Of a stretch of DNA of 64,000 bases, positions 1-7,719 are shown in pieces. Made by a program: the position numbers and the translations under genes. The stretch's first letter is position 1; every line of letters starts with the position of its first letter. This stretch comes from an uncultured Lachnospiraceae bacterium (GTDB lineage: Bacteria; Bacillota; Clostridia; Lachnospirales; Lachnospiraceae), in NCBI GenBank assembly GCA_946405625.1, contig CAMJHQ010000005.1, forward strand, positions 1-64,000. The letters run 5' to 3'. The notes under the pieces are model-generated. The model was not told the origin of the DNA, ran no database searches, and saw only the letters and a program-made list of their open reading frames with translations.

Positions 1-139
1 TACCACCTGCTGTAAGGTCATCAGCCTTTCTTGACTTGTCAATGTAACGGATAAGCGCTGGAGCGATAGCTGCAGCAAGGATTGCCATAATAGCAATAAC
101 GATAATAAGCTCAACGAGTGAGAAACCCTTATTCTTCAT
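1..139 (-). CDS. Type IV prepilin, N-terminal part only (cut by window edge)
   Basis: The gene starts at 139 and runs off the left edge, so only about 46 residues are visible. They begin MKNKG, then FSLVE, then a long hydrophobic helix: a class III (prepilin peptidase) signal with cleavage expected between Gly5 and Phe6 and the conserved Glu at mature position 5. The ribosome binding site AAAGGAG precedes the ATG. The first 40 or so residues are nearly identical to the pilin at 40588-41364. It is the last visible gene of a pilB-pilT-pilC-pilin group, so it probably encodes a structural pilin assembled by that machinery. Major or minor status cannot be told from this fragment. Confidence 0.93.
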   Translation of the reverse strand, partial: MKNKGFSLVELIIVIAIMAILAAAIAPALIRYIDKSRKADDLTAGG

Positions 140-268
140 ATAATTCTCTCCTTTAATTTTTTTATAGATTTGTGTGTAATAGTGTATAATTACGCCGCTC
201 GCCCGACGATAATTACCTTATTTATATAATATGTAACAAAGTTACAATTAATATACTTGAAAATTCTT

Positions 269-1471
269 TTAGTAGCTGTCAACTGCGTCGTACATACTGA
301 GAATAGGTGAGTAGATTGCGATAACCATACCACCGACTACAACTGCGAGTACTACGATGATAAGTGGCTCCATCATAGCTGTGATAGCATCTGTTGCAAT
401 TTCAACTTCGTCTTCATAGAAGTCTGCAACCTTCTCCATCATATCTTCGATGTTACCTGTCTCTTCTCCGATATGCATCATCTGAGGAAGCATTACAGGG
501 AAGATATCCATGTCCTTAATCGGTTTTGAAAGAGGAACGCCTCGTGCAACCTGAACCTTGCACTCTCTCAGCTTGTCTCTTATAACCTTATTCTTGATAA
601 CTCCGGCAGTCTGATCAACAGCGTCGATCATTGAGATACCTGATGCAAGAAGTGTAGCAAATGTTCTTGCAAATGTAGCAGCAGCAGTCTTTACATTAAG
701 ATCACCGAAGATTGGCATTTTAATTGCTGCACTACCAAAGAAATCCTGACCTGCATCAGTTCTCTTGAAAACATTTATTCCTACAATAAGTGCAACAGCA
801 ATTGCAAGAACTATATACCACTTGGACACCATGAAGTTACTCATATTAACAAGTAACTGCGTGGCAGCCGGAAGCTTACTTCCCATTTCTTCGAACATTC
901 CCGCAAAGATAGGAATAACCGCTACAAGCATGATTATAACTACTACTAAAACTACGAGAAGTACGACTATCGGGTATGTCATGGCACCCTTGATCTTTGC
1001 TTCGATATGTCCATCCTTCTCAAACTGATTCGCAAGACGTTCAAAACATATTTCAAGCTTACCGGATGACTCACCGGCCTCAACCATGTTTGACATCATG
1101 TCCGGGAATACTTTTCTGTTAAGTCTGAATCCGTTAGCAAGCGTTCCACCCTTTTGAACGAAATTCATCGCAGCAACAGTAGCATCCTTGAGAGTCTCAT
1201 TCTCCATCTGCTGGCTCATCATATCCAATGAAGCTATGATTGGAACACCGGCTCTAAGCACTGATGCCATCTGCTTACAGAATACTGACAAGTCTCTGTT
1301 CTTAACTTTCTTAGGAATCTTAATCTCGATATCCTTGCTTTCGCCAAAGTCCTGGATTGTTAATCCTTCTGACTTAAGCTTCGCTCTAGCCTGATCCTCG
1401 TTATTGGCCTCGATTGTTCCTCTCTTGGCCTTACCGGTGGAATCAACGCCTTTGTACGCGTATTTAGCCAT
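269..1471 (-). CDS. pilC: Type IV pilus / type II secretion inner-membrane platform protein PilC
   Basis: This is a 400-residue GspF/PilC-family protein, the usual length. It has an N-terminal cytoplasmic domain, two repeated T2SSF domains (about residues 65-190 and 270-395) and hydrophobic segments near 170-195, 215-235 and at the C terminus (FEEMGSKLP between the repeats is typical). It forms the membrane platform on which the PilB and PilT motors act. RBS GGAGGAGTAGGAA directly precedes ATG at 1471. It lies between pilT (205 bases upstream) and a prepilin gene, so the group is a compact pilus operon. No pilM, pilN, pilO or prepilin peptidase gene is in this window. Confidence 0.95.
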   Translation of the reverse strand: MAKYAYKGVDSTGKAKRGTIEANNEDQARAKLKSEGLTIQDFGESKDIEIKIPKKVKNRDLSVFCKQMASVLRAGVPIIASLDMMSQQMENETLKDATVAAMNFVQKGGTLANGFRLNRKVFPDMMSNMVEAGESSGKLEICFERLANQFEKDGHIEAKIKGAMTYPIVVLLVVLVVVIIMLVAVIPIFAGMFEEMGSKLPAATQLLVNMSNFMVSKWYIVLAIAVALIVGINVFKRTDAGQDFFGSAAIKMPIFGDLNVKTAAATFARTFATLLASGISMIDAVDQTAGVIKNKVIRDKLRECKVQVARGVPLSKPIKDMDIFPVMLPQMMHIGEETGNIEDMMEKVADFYEDEVEIATDAITAMMEPLIIVVLAVVVGGMVIAIYSPILSMYDAVDSY

Positions 1472-1676
1472 TTCCTACTCCTCCGCCCATTTTTTACACA
1501 TTTTTTCATAACAGCCAATAATGCCGCAATGGCGCACTGCGACCTTATTAACATAATATCTTTTAAAATTTTACAACTTTTCACAAATTATTTCAACACT
1601 TTTGTGTATATTTTATTAGCGAATTATGAACAATTTATGAACAAGGTGTGTTTTTTCTATAGATTTTTATGTTCAT

Positions 1677-2732
1677 TTAGAACATATTCTTCTTCATTGA
1701 CAACTGATCCTGAGCATACATAAGAGCCATATCCTTTGTGATCTCGCCGTTTCTGTAAAGATCTATAAGTGCATCATCCATAGTTATCATACCGAGCTGC
1801 TTAGAAGTCTGAATTGTTGACTCAATCTGATGAGTCTTAGCTTCACGAATCTGAGCTCTGATAGCAGGTGTTGCAAGCATGACCTCGAAGGCTGCCCTAC
1901 GTCCATGTCCGTCAGATGTCGGAATAAGCTGCTGTGAGATAACTCCTTCGATAACCATCGCAAGCTGAATACGTATCTGCTGCTGCTGATGAGGTGGGAA
2001 TACGTCGATGATACGATCCACAGTAGCAGCTGCACCGATTGTATGCAGTGTTGAGAAAACCAAGTGTCCTGTCTCAGCAGCAGTGATAGCTATCTGAATT
2101 GTTTCAGGATCACGCATCTCTCCTACGAGGATAATATCCGGATCCTCACGGAGCGCTGCACGAAGAGCATTATCAAAGGAAAGTGTATCCATACCAAGCT
2201 CTCTCTGGTTAACTATCGATTTCTTATGTTTATGAATGTACTCTATAGGATCCTCAAGTGTGATTATATGAGTACTTATATTCTCGTTAGCTTTATTAAG
2301 AATAGAAGCAAGTGTTGTTGATTTACCTGATCCTGTAGGTCCTGTAACAAGAACAAGTCCTCTCTTCTTCTTATAAAGTTCAACAACTGAAGGTGGAAGA
2401 CCGAGCTGCTCCGGCTTAGGAATTATAGTATCAATCTTTCGGTAAGCAGCAGCCATATTACCTCTGTCCATGTAAACGTTTACACGGAAACGTCCCTTAT
2501 CTCCGACAGAGTATGCAAAGTCGCATTCACCTCTGTCCTTAAGGATAGCCTTCTGTCTCTCGTTCATGGTCATTCCGATACTTTCTGCAGCATCTGTAGC
2601 TGAAAGAGGTGGTACATCAACCTCCTTGAGCTGACCATGTATTCTGAACTTTGGCGGTATTCCAACCGCAAGGTGTACGTCCGATGCATTCTCATCAACT
2701 GCAAGGCTGAGGAGCTCGTCCATATCTATCAT
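1677..2732 (-). CDS. pilT: Type IV pilus retraction ATPase PilT
   Basis: A 351-residue secretion ATPase of PilT length. Walker A GPTGSGKS is at 131-138, the AIRNLIRE-like motif at 189-196 (ALRAALRE), the Walker B region DPDIILVGEMRD near 198-208 and the His box TGHLVFSTLHT near 221-231. It would power pilus retraction, and hence twitching or DNA uptake, at the PilC platform. The gene lies 42 bases after pilB and probably shares its promoter. Start choice is between the listed ATG and an in-frame ATG three codons later, which sits better relative to AAGG. The difference does not affect function. Confidence 0.96.
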   Translation of the reverse strand: MIDMDELLSLAVDENASDVHLAVGIPPKFRIHGQLKEVDVPPLSATDAAESIGMTMNERQKAILKDRGECDFAYSVGDKGRFRVNVYMDRGNMAAAYRKIDTIIPKPEQLGLPPSVVELYKKKRGLVLVTGPTGSGKSTTLASILNKANENISTHIITLEDPIEYIHKHKKSIVNQRELGMDTLSFDNALRAALREDPDIILVGEMRDPETIQIAITAAETGHLVFSTLHTIGAAATVDRIIDVFPPHQQQQIRIQLAMVIEGVISQQLIPTSDGHGRRAAFEVMLATPAIRAQIREAKTHQIESTIQTSKQLGMITMDDALIDLYRNGEITKDMALMYAQDQLSMKKNMF

Positions 2733-2774
2733 ACCTTATTACCCCCGTTTCTAAATTTTTATTACCATCCGGTC

Positions 2775-4490
2775 TTAATATTGATCGCCGGTTGTGTAAA
2801 CTATTTTCTTCATTTCCGCAAGAGATGTTGTTCCCTTTAGTACATGTCTTGCAGCAGACATCTTGAGCGTTGACATTCCTTCTTCAAGTGCCTGTTTTTC
2901 AATTACATCTGCATTCGCACCTCTGGCGATTATAGCTTGCAGTGATTTTGAAACCGGCATCATTTCATAAACACCGATTCGACCCGAATAACCTGTATCG
3001 TTACAAAGTGGACATCCGTCCGGCTCATAGATAACAACATCTTCATCCGGATCTTCAACACCGAGGATTTTCTTTTCATCTTCGTCAGCAAGTCTCGGAA
3101 TCCTGCATGATGTACAGAGCCTTCTTACAAGTCTCTGGGCAATAACTCCTACCAGAGCGTCTCCCGCAACGTACGGCTCAATACCCATATCAATGATACG
3201 TGTAACTGTTGAAGCCGCTGAGTTTGTATGGAGTGTTGAAACAACAAGGTGTCCTGTGATAGCCGCCTGAACCGCTATCTTCGCCGTCTCGCCGTCTCGG
3301 ATCTCTCCTATCATTATTATATCAGGGTCCTGACGAAGGATAGATCTGAGCGCTGCAGCGAATGTCATCTCTGCTTTAACATTAACCTGAACCTGATTGA
3401 TTCCGTTGATGTTAGCCTCGACAGGGTCCTCAACTGTTATGATATTAACCTCTTCTTTGTTAAGCTCTGAAAGAGATGTATAAAGAGTTGTTGATTTACC
3501 TGATCCGGTAGGTCCCGTAACAAGAATGATTCCGTGAGGGTTACTGAGTATTCCGTCGAATATTTCAATTTCTTCAGGTGTGAATCCAAGTCCTGACTTA
3601 GGCTTTGTAAGTCCATCCTTGGAAGTAAGTCTCATAACCGTCTTCTCACCGTGAACCGTAGGAAGAACGGAAACACGGACATCAAACTCTCTTCTGTCTA
3701 CATTGATCGTAATACGACCATCCTGAGGTTTTCTCTTCTCGGCGATATCCATACCACCGATGATCTTGATACGTGCACTGATGGCCGGCAGAATCGCAAG
3801 CTCATAATTCATTACTTCCTTAAGTGCACCATCGATACGATATCTTACTCGTACCTTATTTTCCAAAGCTTCTATATGAATATCGGATGCCCTCTGTCTG
3901 ACACCGCCTTCAATAATCTGATTAACAAGCATTACGATAGGGGAATTATCGATCTCAGCCTGAGCCTCATCGTCTTCCATCTGCAGAAGTCCCGCATTCT
4001 CAGCCTTGTATGCTTCAGCAGCTTCCATAGCCTGAGCACTTCCGTAATACTTTCCTATAACTTCTCCGAGATCATCGTCAAAGGAAAGCATAGGTTCAAC
4101 CTGGAGTCCGGATGATATACTGATATCATCGACTGCAGTCAGATCCATAGGATCCGCCATAGCAACCTTGAGGATGTTCGGATTATTTTCGTCGAAACAT
4201 ACCGGAACCGCTCTATACTTAGCAACCAGGTTATCCGGTATCAGATTCAGAACCGCTTCATCTATCTGAACAGATCTTATCTCGCAGTACTCGATACCCA
4301 TCTGAGTAGTAAGAACCGTAATGAGGAGTTCCTTCGAGATAAAGCCCATCGACATTATAACATTACCGATTCGGCCTCCGTCCTCTTTCTGTTTTTCCAA
4401 AGCCTGTTGGAGCTGATCCTCTGTAATAGCTCCCGCTTCAACGAGGAGATCACCAACTCTGATTCTTTTTCTTGCACCCGCTACATGCAT
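2775..4490 (-). CDS. pilB: Type IV pilus assembly ATPase PilB with MshEN-like N-terminal domain
   Basis: A 571-residue GspE/PilB extension motor. Walker A GPTGSGKS is at 326-333, Walker B DPDIIMIGEIRD at 388-399 and the His box at 412-422. The zinc-binding cysteines come as two CxxC pairs near 459/462 and 493/496. Residues about 9-63 hold two successive copies of the pattern R-[IV]-G..L/I...G.I....L...L..Q (first R11-V-G to Q34, second R40-I-G to Q63). This is the arrangement of MshEN domains that bind cyclic di-GMP in MshE-type ATPases. RBS AGAGG lies 8 bases before the ATG. It heads the pilus operon. c-di-GMP binding is inferred from the motif pattern only. Confidence 0.96.
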   Translation of the reverse strand: MHVAGARKRIRVGDLLVEAGAITEDQLQQALEKQKEDGGRIGNVIMSMGFISKELLITVLTTQMGIEYCEIRSVQIDEAVLNLIPDNLVAKYRAVPVCFDENNPNILKVAMADPMDLTAVDDISISSGLQVEPMLSFDDDLGEVIGKYYGSAQAMEAAEAYKAENAGLLQMEDDEAQAEIDNSPIVMLVNQIIEGGVRQRASDIHIEALENKVRVRYRIDGALKEVMNYELAILPAISARIKIIGGMDIAEKRKPQDGRITINVDRREFDVRVSVLPTVHGEKTVMRLTSKDGLTKPKSGLGFTPEEIEIFDGILSNPHGIILVTGPTGSGKSTTLYTSLSELNKEEVNIITVEDPVEANINGINQVQVNVKAEMTFAAALRSILRQDPDIIMIGEIRDGETAKIAVQAAITGHLVVSTLHTNSAASTVTRIIDMGIEPYVAGDALVGVIAQRLVRRLCTSCRIPRLADEDEKKILGVEDPDEDVVIYEPDGCPLCNDTGYSGRIGVYEMMPVSKSLQAIIARGANADVIEKQALEEGMSTLKMSAARHVLKGTTSLAEMKKIVYTTGDQY

Positions 4491-4535
4491 CCCATATACC
4501 TCTCTTGAATATTATAGATACACTACAACATAAAA

Positions 4536-4541
4536 ATTATA
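4536..4541 (-). promoter_or_regulatory. Extended -10 promoter for the pilB operon
   Basis: On the minus strand the bases read TGATATAAT, a perfect TATAAT with a TGn extension, about 45 bases upstream of the pilB start. The -35 is weak (TTTGTT or TTGTTA at 15-16 bases), as often seen with extended -10 promoters. The rest of the 189-base gap holds only AT-rich sequence and a 12-base palindrome CATAATATTATG at 4645-4656. Confidence 0.6.
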
Positions 4542-4679
4542 TCATACAAAGCAATCTAACAAAAGAAAAAACATTTTTTTGTAAGAATTGCACTATAATA
4601 CAGCGATTCAAGTTTAAATCAAGCTGATTATATGTGAATGTTGACATAATATTATGCGAAATACCTTATGTAACCCATA

Positions 4680-5951
4680 TTAATTTTCTTTTAATAATTC
4701 GATCATTCTTATGATCATACCCGGTTTTATCCCTTCACCGTCAGAAACTCCGATATAAAGTTTTTGTCCCGGATGAGGAGCTGACTCCATCTCATTTCCG
4801 TATTCATCTCTGATTGAATTAACTGTCACTTTCTTATTGTTTCCGTCAAACATCATCAGTTCGATTTCATCCCCCTTAAGGAACTTATTCTTCTGATGGA
4901 TGACGATCTCAGCTTCCTTACTCTCTTCTCTGCAGTTCACTTCTTCAACTGTACCGAGATAAACCGCATTCCTTATATATGTATTATTATCATATATCTG
5001 ATCTTCATACTTCGGCTTTCCGTAATAGAAACCGGTAGTGAAGTCTCTCATCGTGCATGCCGATATTTCATTCTTATAATGATCTATCTTCGAATGATAA
5101 AGCTCAGGCGATTCAAAATAGTCATCTATGGCTTCCCTGTATGTTCTTGCCGCAACAGCTACATATAGTGAAGTCTTCATCCTGCCCTCAACTTTAAGAG
5201 ATTCAATTCCGGCATTGATCAGATCCGGAATATGATCTATCATACACAGATCCTTCGAATTGAAAATGTATGTACCGCGTTCATCCTCTTCAACAGGTAG
5301 AAATTCGCCCGGTCTGGTTTCCTCAACCACACTATACTTCCATCTGCAGGGATGTGTACAAGCACCCTTGTTGGCATCTCTGCCTGTGAAATAATTCGAG
5401 AGCAGACACCTTCCGGAATAAGATATACACATAGCTCCATGTACGAAAGCCTCAATCTCCATATCATCAGGAATATTATCTCTTATCTCCCTGATTTCCC
5501 TAAGTGAAAGCTCTCTTGCAGCAACTACTCTTCTGACGCCCATGTCATGCCAGAATCTGTATGTCATATAATTCGTATTATTTGCCTGTGTGCTGATATG
5601 AATATCCATATCAGGCATTACGCTTCTTGCAATACTGAAAACTCCCGGATCTGCGATAAGTACCGCATCTATTCCGATATCTTTAATCTCTTCGAAATAA
5701 TTCTTCAGTCCTTCGATATCTTCATTATGAGCAAACACATTTACCGTGACATAAACCTTTACTCCGTTTTCATGAGCATAGCTTACAGCCTGCTTCATTT
5801 CCTCATATGTAAAGTTATCAGCCTTTGCTCTGAGGCCGAACCGGCTGCCTCCCATATATACAGCGTCCGCCCCATAGCGAACTGCCACCTTAAGAGTTTC
5901 CATACCTCCTGCAGGCATCAGCAATTCCGGTTTCTTTATTATATTATTCAT
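4680..5951 (-). CDS. trhP: Peptidase U32 family tRNA U34 hydroxylase (TrhP/YrrO-like)
   Basis: Has the U32 core: KPELLMPAGGMETLK at the N terminus, the conserved block YSGRCLLSNYFTGRD followed by CTHPCRW (candidate Fe-S cysteines), and EGRMK. Despite the family name, members such as TrhP act with prephenate-linked chemistry to hydroxylate tRNA U34. Directly upstream is a TrmR-like methyltransferase, which would convert ho5U to mo5U, so the two likely form one pathway as in Bacillus subtilis yrrM-yrrN/O. Here a single U32 gene of about 423 residues is present. Start: ATG 5951 lies just after the upstream stop. An in-frame ATG at 5972 overlapping that stop and preceded by AAGGAA is the alternative. 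The longer frame inside the neighbour is not used. Confidence 0.88.
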   Translation of the reverse strand: MNNIIKKPELLMPAGGMETLKVAVRYGADAVYMGGSRFGLRAKADNFTYEEMKQAVSYAHENGVKVYVTVNVFAHNEDIEGLKNYFEEIKDIGIDAVLIADPGVFSIARSVMPDMDIHISTQANNTNYMTYRFWHDMGVRRVVAARELSLREIREIRDNIPDDMEIEAFVHGAMCISYSGRCLLSNYFTGRDANKGACTHPCRWKYSVVEETRPGEFLPVEEDERGTYIFNSKDLCMIDHIPDLINAGIESLKVEGRMKTSLYVAVAARTYREAIDDYFESPELYHSKIDHYKNEISACTMRDFTTGFYYGKPKYEDQIYDNNTYIRNAVYLGTVEEVNCREESKEAEIVIHQKNKFLKGDEIELMMFDGNNKKVTVNSIRDEYGNEMESAPHPGQKLYIGVSDGEGIKPGMIIRMIELLKEN

Positions 5952-5964
5952 ATTTGTGCCCACT

Positions 5965-6624
5965 TCAGACATTTTCCTTAACCACAGAAACAGCAATACC
6001 ATCGCCCACTGATAGTATCGCTGTCTCAAGCCTTTCATCATTTTTGATCAAATATATGTATTCTCTTAACTTGTCGTGAATAGTTCTGTCTCTTTTCTCA
6101 ACCAGAAAATGCGATTCAAGTACAAGGCCTGATTCAAGTATATTATCGGTCACTATAACCGAACCCGGATGAACCATCCTCATCGCCTGTGATAAATAAA
6201 CCTTATACTGAGATTTAGCCGCATCGATAAAAACCAGGTCATAGCTCCTGCCACCCTGCTCGGCCATATCCTCAAGAATCTCTGACGCGTCACCTCTATG
6301 GAGTGTTATAACATCATCTCTCTTGAATCTTCTGAAATTCATCTCAGCTTCATCCGCCATATCTGTATCTAATTCTATTGTATCAATAAATGTTGTGCCT
6401 CCCAGATATCCAGCCATAAAAAGCGAAGAGTAACCAACAGCTGTTCCGACCTCAAGTATTCTTTCCGGTTTCAGTCCCGCAAGAAGCACCTTCAGATAAT
6501 CAGCCGTATCCTCTCTGATAACAGGAACGCCCCTTCTGACTGCATCATCATACAGCTTTGAAAGGTCGGAATCATCCTCCCTGATATAACTCTTTACAAA
6601 GGTTCTGATCCTATCAAAATCCAT
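5965..6624 (-). CDS. trmR: O-methyltransferase, TrmR (YrrM)-like tRNA 5-hydroxyuridine methyltransferase
   Basis: A 219-residue class I SAM-dependent O-methyltransferase of the COMT-like family. The SAM-binding motif EVGTAVGYSS lies at about 58-67, the acidic residue of the next strand at E84, and the VFIDAAK motif at 131-137. Members in this gene order (after mltG, before U32) are TrmR, which methylates ho5U34 of tRNA to mo5U. The start ATG overlaps the upstream stop as TAATG, and the end overlaps or abuts the U32 gene, indicating translational coupling. The tRNA role is inferred from context. The methyltransferase fold is seen directly in the motifs. Confidence 0.87.
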   Translation of the reverse strand: MDFDRIRTFVKSYIREDDSDLSKLYDDAVRRGVPVIREDTADYLKVLLAGLKPERILEVGTAVGYSSLFMAGYLGGTTFIDTIELDTDMADEAEMNFRRFKRDDVITLHRGDASEILEDMAEQGGRSYDLVFIDAAKSQYKVYLSQAMRMVHPGSVIVTDNILESGLVLESHFLVEKRDRTIHDKLREYIYLIKNDERLETAILSVGDGIAVSVVKENV

Positions 6625-7244
6625 TATTCATCACCGTAATCCGAATCGCCGCCCTGATCCTCCGGAGCTTCGCCGGATTCACCGCCTTCAAATTGTTCAA
6701 AACCATCGTCTGTACCCTCACCGCCTTCGTTAGCGCCTTCACCTGCACCAAGCGATGAGTTATCATGGATCTTATTCGGATCCAAAGCGTCCGACGGCGT
6801 TGCTTCATCAAGAATCGTTCCGCCCGTTCCGGAAGAATCCTCTGCATCAACCGAGGCATTTCCGGTAATAACACCGAGTATCTCTTCATATGTCATAGAA
6901 GCAGAAAGTCCATAGCTTCCCGGTTTGATCTTATCATAGATACCGCCTATTTTTATGCGGGCCATCATTACATACTTGTTTTCAATAACACCGGCATCAT
7001 ATAAAGCGTCGCAGATCTTGCCATTTGAGGAATAAGGTTCAATAGTAACCATCACATATTTCCTGTCACCCGGATTCTTTGCCGAATCATGGAAGACATC
7101 ATATCCGAACGAAAACGAAATCGAGAACGCTTTAACAAACGCATATATTATCAGAACATCTACAAGAAGTTCGATTGCATAATACAGTGCTGTTTTAAGC
7201 CTGCTCTCTGTTTTTAATGATCTTGAAACCTTAACCTTTGCCAT
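6624..7244 (-). CDS. Short YceG/MltG-like membrane protein lacking the catalytic domain
   Basis: From the ATG at 7244 (RBS AAAGGA 7 bases away) the protein has about 206 residues. It has an N-terminal basic segment, one membrane helix (about 19-44), then a LysM-like subdomain with the MltG pattern (VTIEPYSSNGKICDALYDAG ... KIKPGSYGLSASMTYEEIL, about 64-127). It ends in an acidic Gly/Ser/Glu/Asp-rich tail of about 75 residues. The large lytic transglycosylase domain of MltG (family about 330-380 residues) is missing. The position between ylbF and trmR is that of yrrL (mltG) in Bacillus. It may be a regulator of septal glycan processing or a degenerated mltG. An upstream ATG at 7283 exists but lies in the tandem repeat. 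Confidence 0.75.
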   Translation of the reverse strand: MAKVKVSRSLKTESRLKTALYYAIELLVDVLIIYAFVKAFSISFSFGYDVFHDSAKNPGDRKYVMVTIEPYSSNGKICDALYDAGVIENKYVMMARIKIGGIYDKIKPGSYGLSASMTYEEILGVITGNASVDAEDSSGTGGTILDEATPSDALDPNKIHDNSSLGAGEGANEGGEGTDDGFEQFEGGESGEAPEDQGGDSDYGDE

Positions 7245-7271
7245 AACTTTTCCTTTAAACCTCATTAATTT

Positions 7272-7356
7272 TGTAATAATCATTCAAATGCAATAATCAT
7301 TCAAATGTAATAATCATTCAAATAAAATAATCATTCAAACATAGTAATCATTCAAA
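7272..7356. repeat. Five tandem copies of a 17-base unit at the ylbF stop codon
   Basis: Units TGTAATAATCATTCAAA start at 7272, 7289, 7306, 7323 and 7340, the first four tandem and near-identical and the fifth diverged. On the minus strand each reads TTTGAATGA and then ATTATTACA. The copy nearest ylbF supplies its last two codons and TGA stop, so the array looks like a duplication of the gene's 3' end. Confidence 0.95.
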
Positions 7357-7671
7357 TGAAAAACCTCGGAACACTTCGTCGGTAACCATTCTTATAAGTT
7401 CCGAAAAAGCGCTCTCTGCCCGAAGATACTCATTCACCGTCGAATCATGTATAAGCTCATCATATTCTACATAAAGCTTATAGAGTTCGTCATAAGGATC
7501 CCCTTCGGTATAACGTTCTATATCTGCATATCTTTTCTTGAATTCAATAACTGCCCTATACAGTTCATCCTTCATCTTCAACGCATTTTTCGCGAAGATA
7601 TATGACTTGTATTCCTGCGAGTCCTTGATAAGTCTGTTGACCTGTCTAAGTTCGCCCTTCAGTTCATCCAT
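7348..7671 (-). CDS. YlbF/YmcA-family protein
   Basis: A 107-residue, largely helical, charged protein matching the small YlbF/YmcA (Com_YlbF) family in length and pattern (repeated LxxLIKxSxEY, YxxFKKRY-like segments). In Bacillus subtilis YlbF and YmcA form the Y-complex that tunes RNase Y processing. This paralogous type commonly sits beside RNase J and mltG genes, so a link to RNA decay is plausible but inferred. RBS GGGAGGAG is 9 bases before ATG 7671. The final FE-stop lies within the 17-base tandem array. Confidence 0.75.
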   Translation of the reverse strand: MDELKGELRQVNRLIKDSQEYKSYIFAKNALKMKDELYRAVIEFKKRYADIERYTEGDPYDELYKLYVEYDELIHDSTVNEYLRAESAFSELIRMVTDEVFRGFSFE

Positions 7672-7719
7672 ACGGATACTCCTCCCGAACAGTCATAATC
7701 ATTAAAGATATCCGATCTA

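Noticed and set aside
1472-1676. Possible second c-di-GMP riboswitch in front of pilC
   Set aside because: No GEMM core words; only a small GCAGTG/CATTGC hairpin. The leader of pilB was also checked and has none.
4641-4656. Plus-strand TTGACA and a perfect 12-base palindrome CATAATATTATG
   Set aside because: No -10 at a suitable distance and no plus-strand gene; the palindrome alone does not identify a binding protein.
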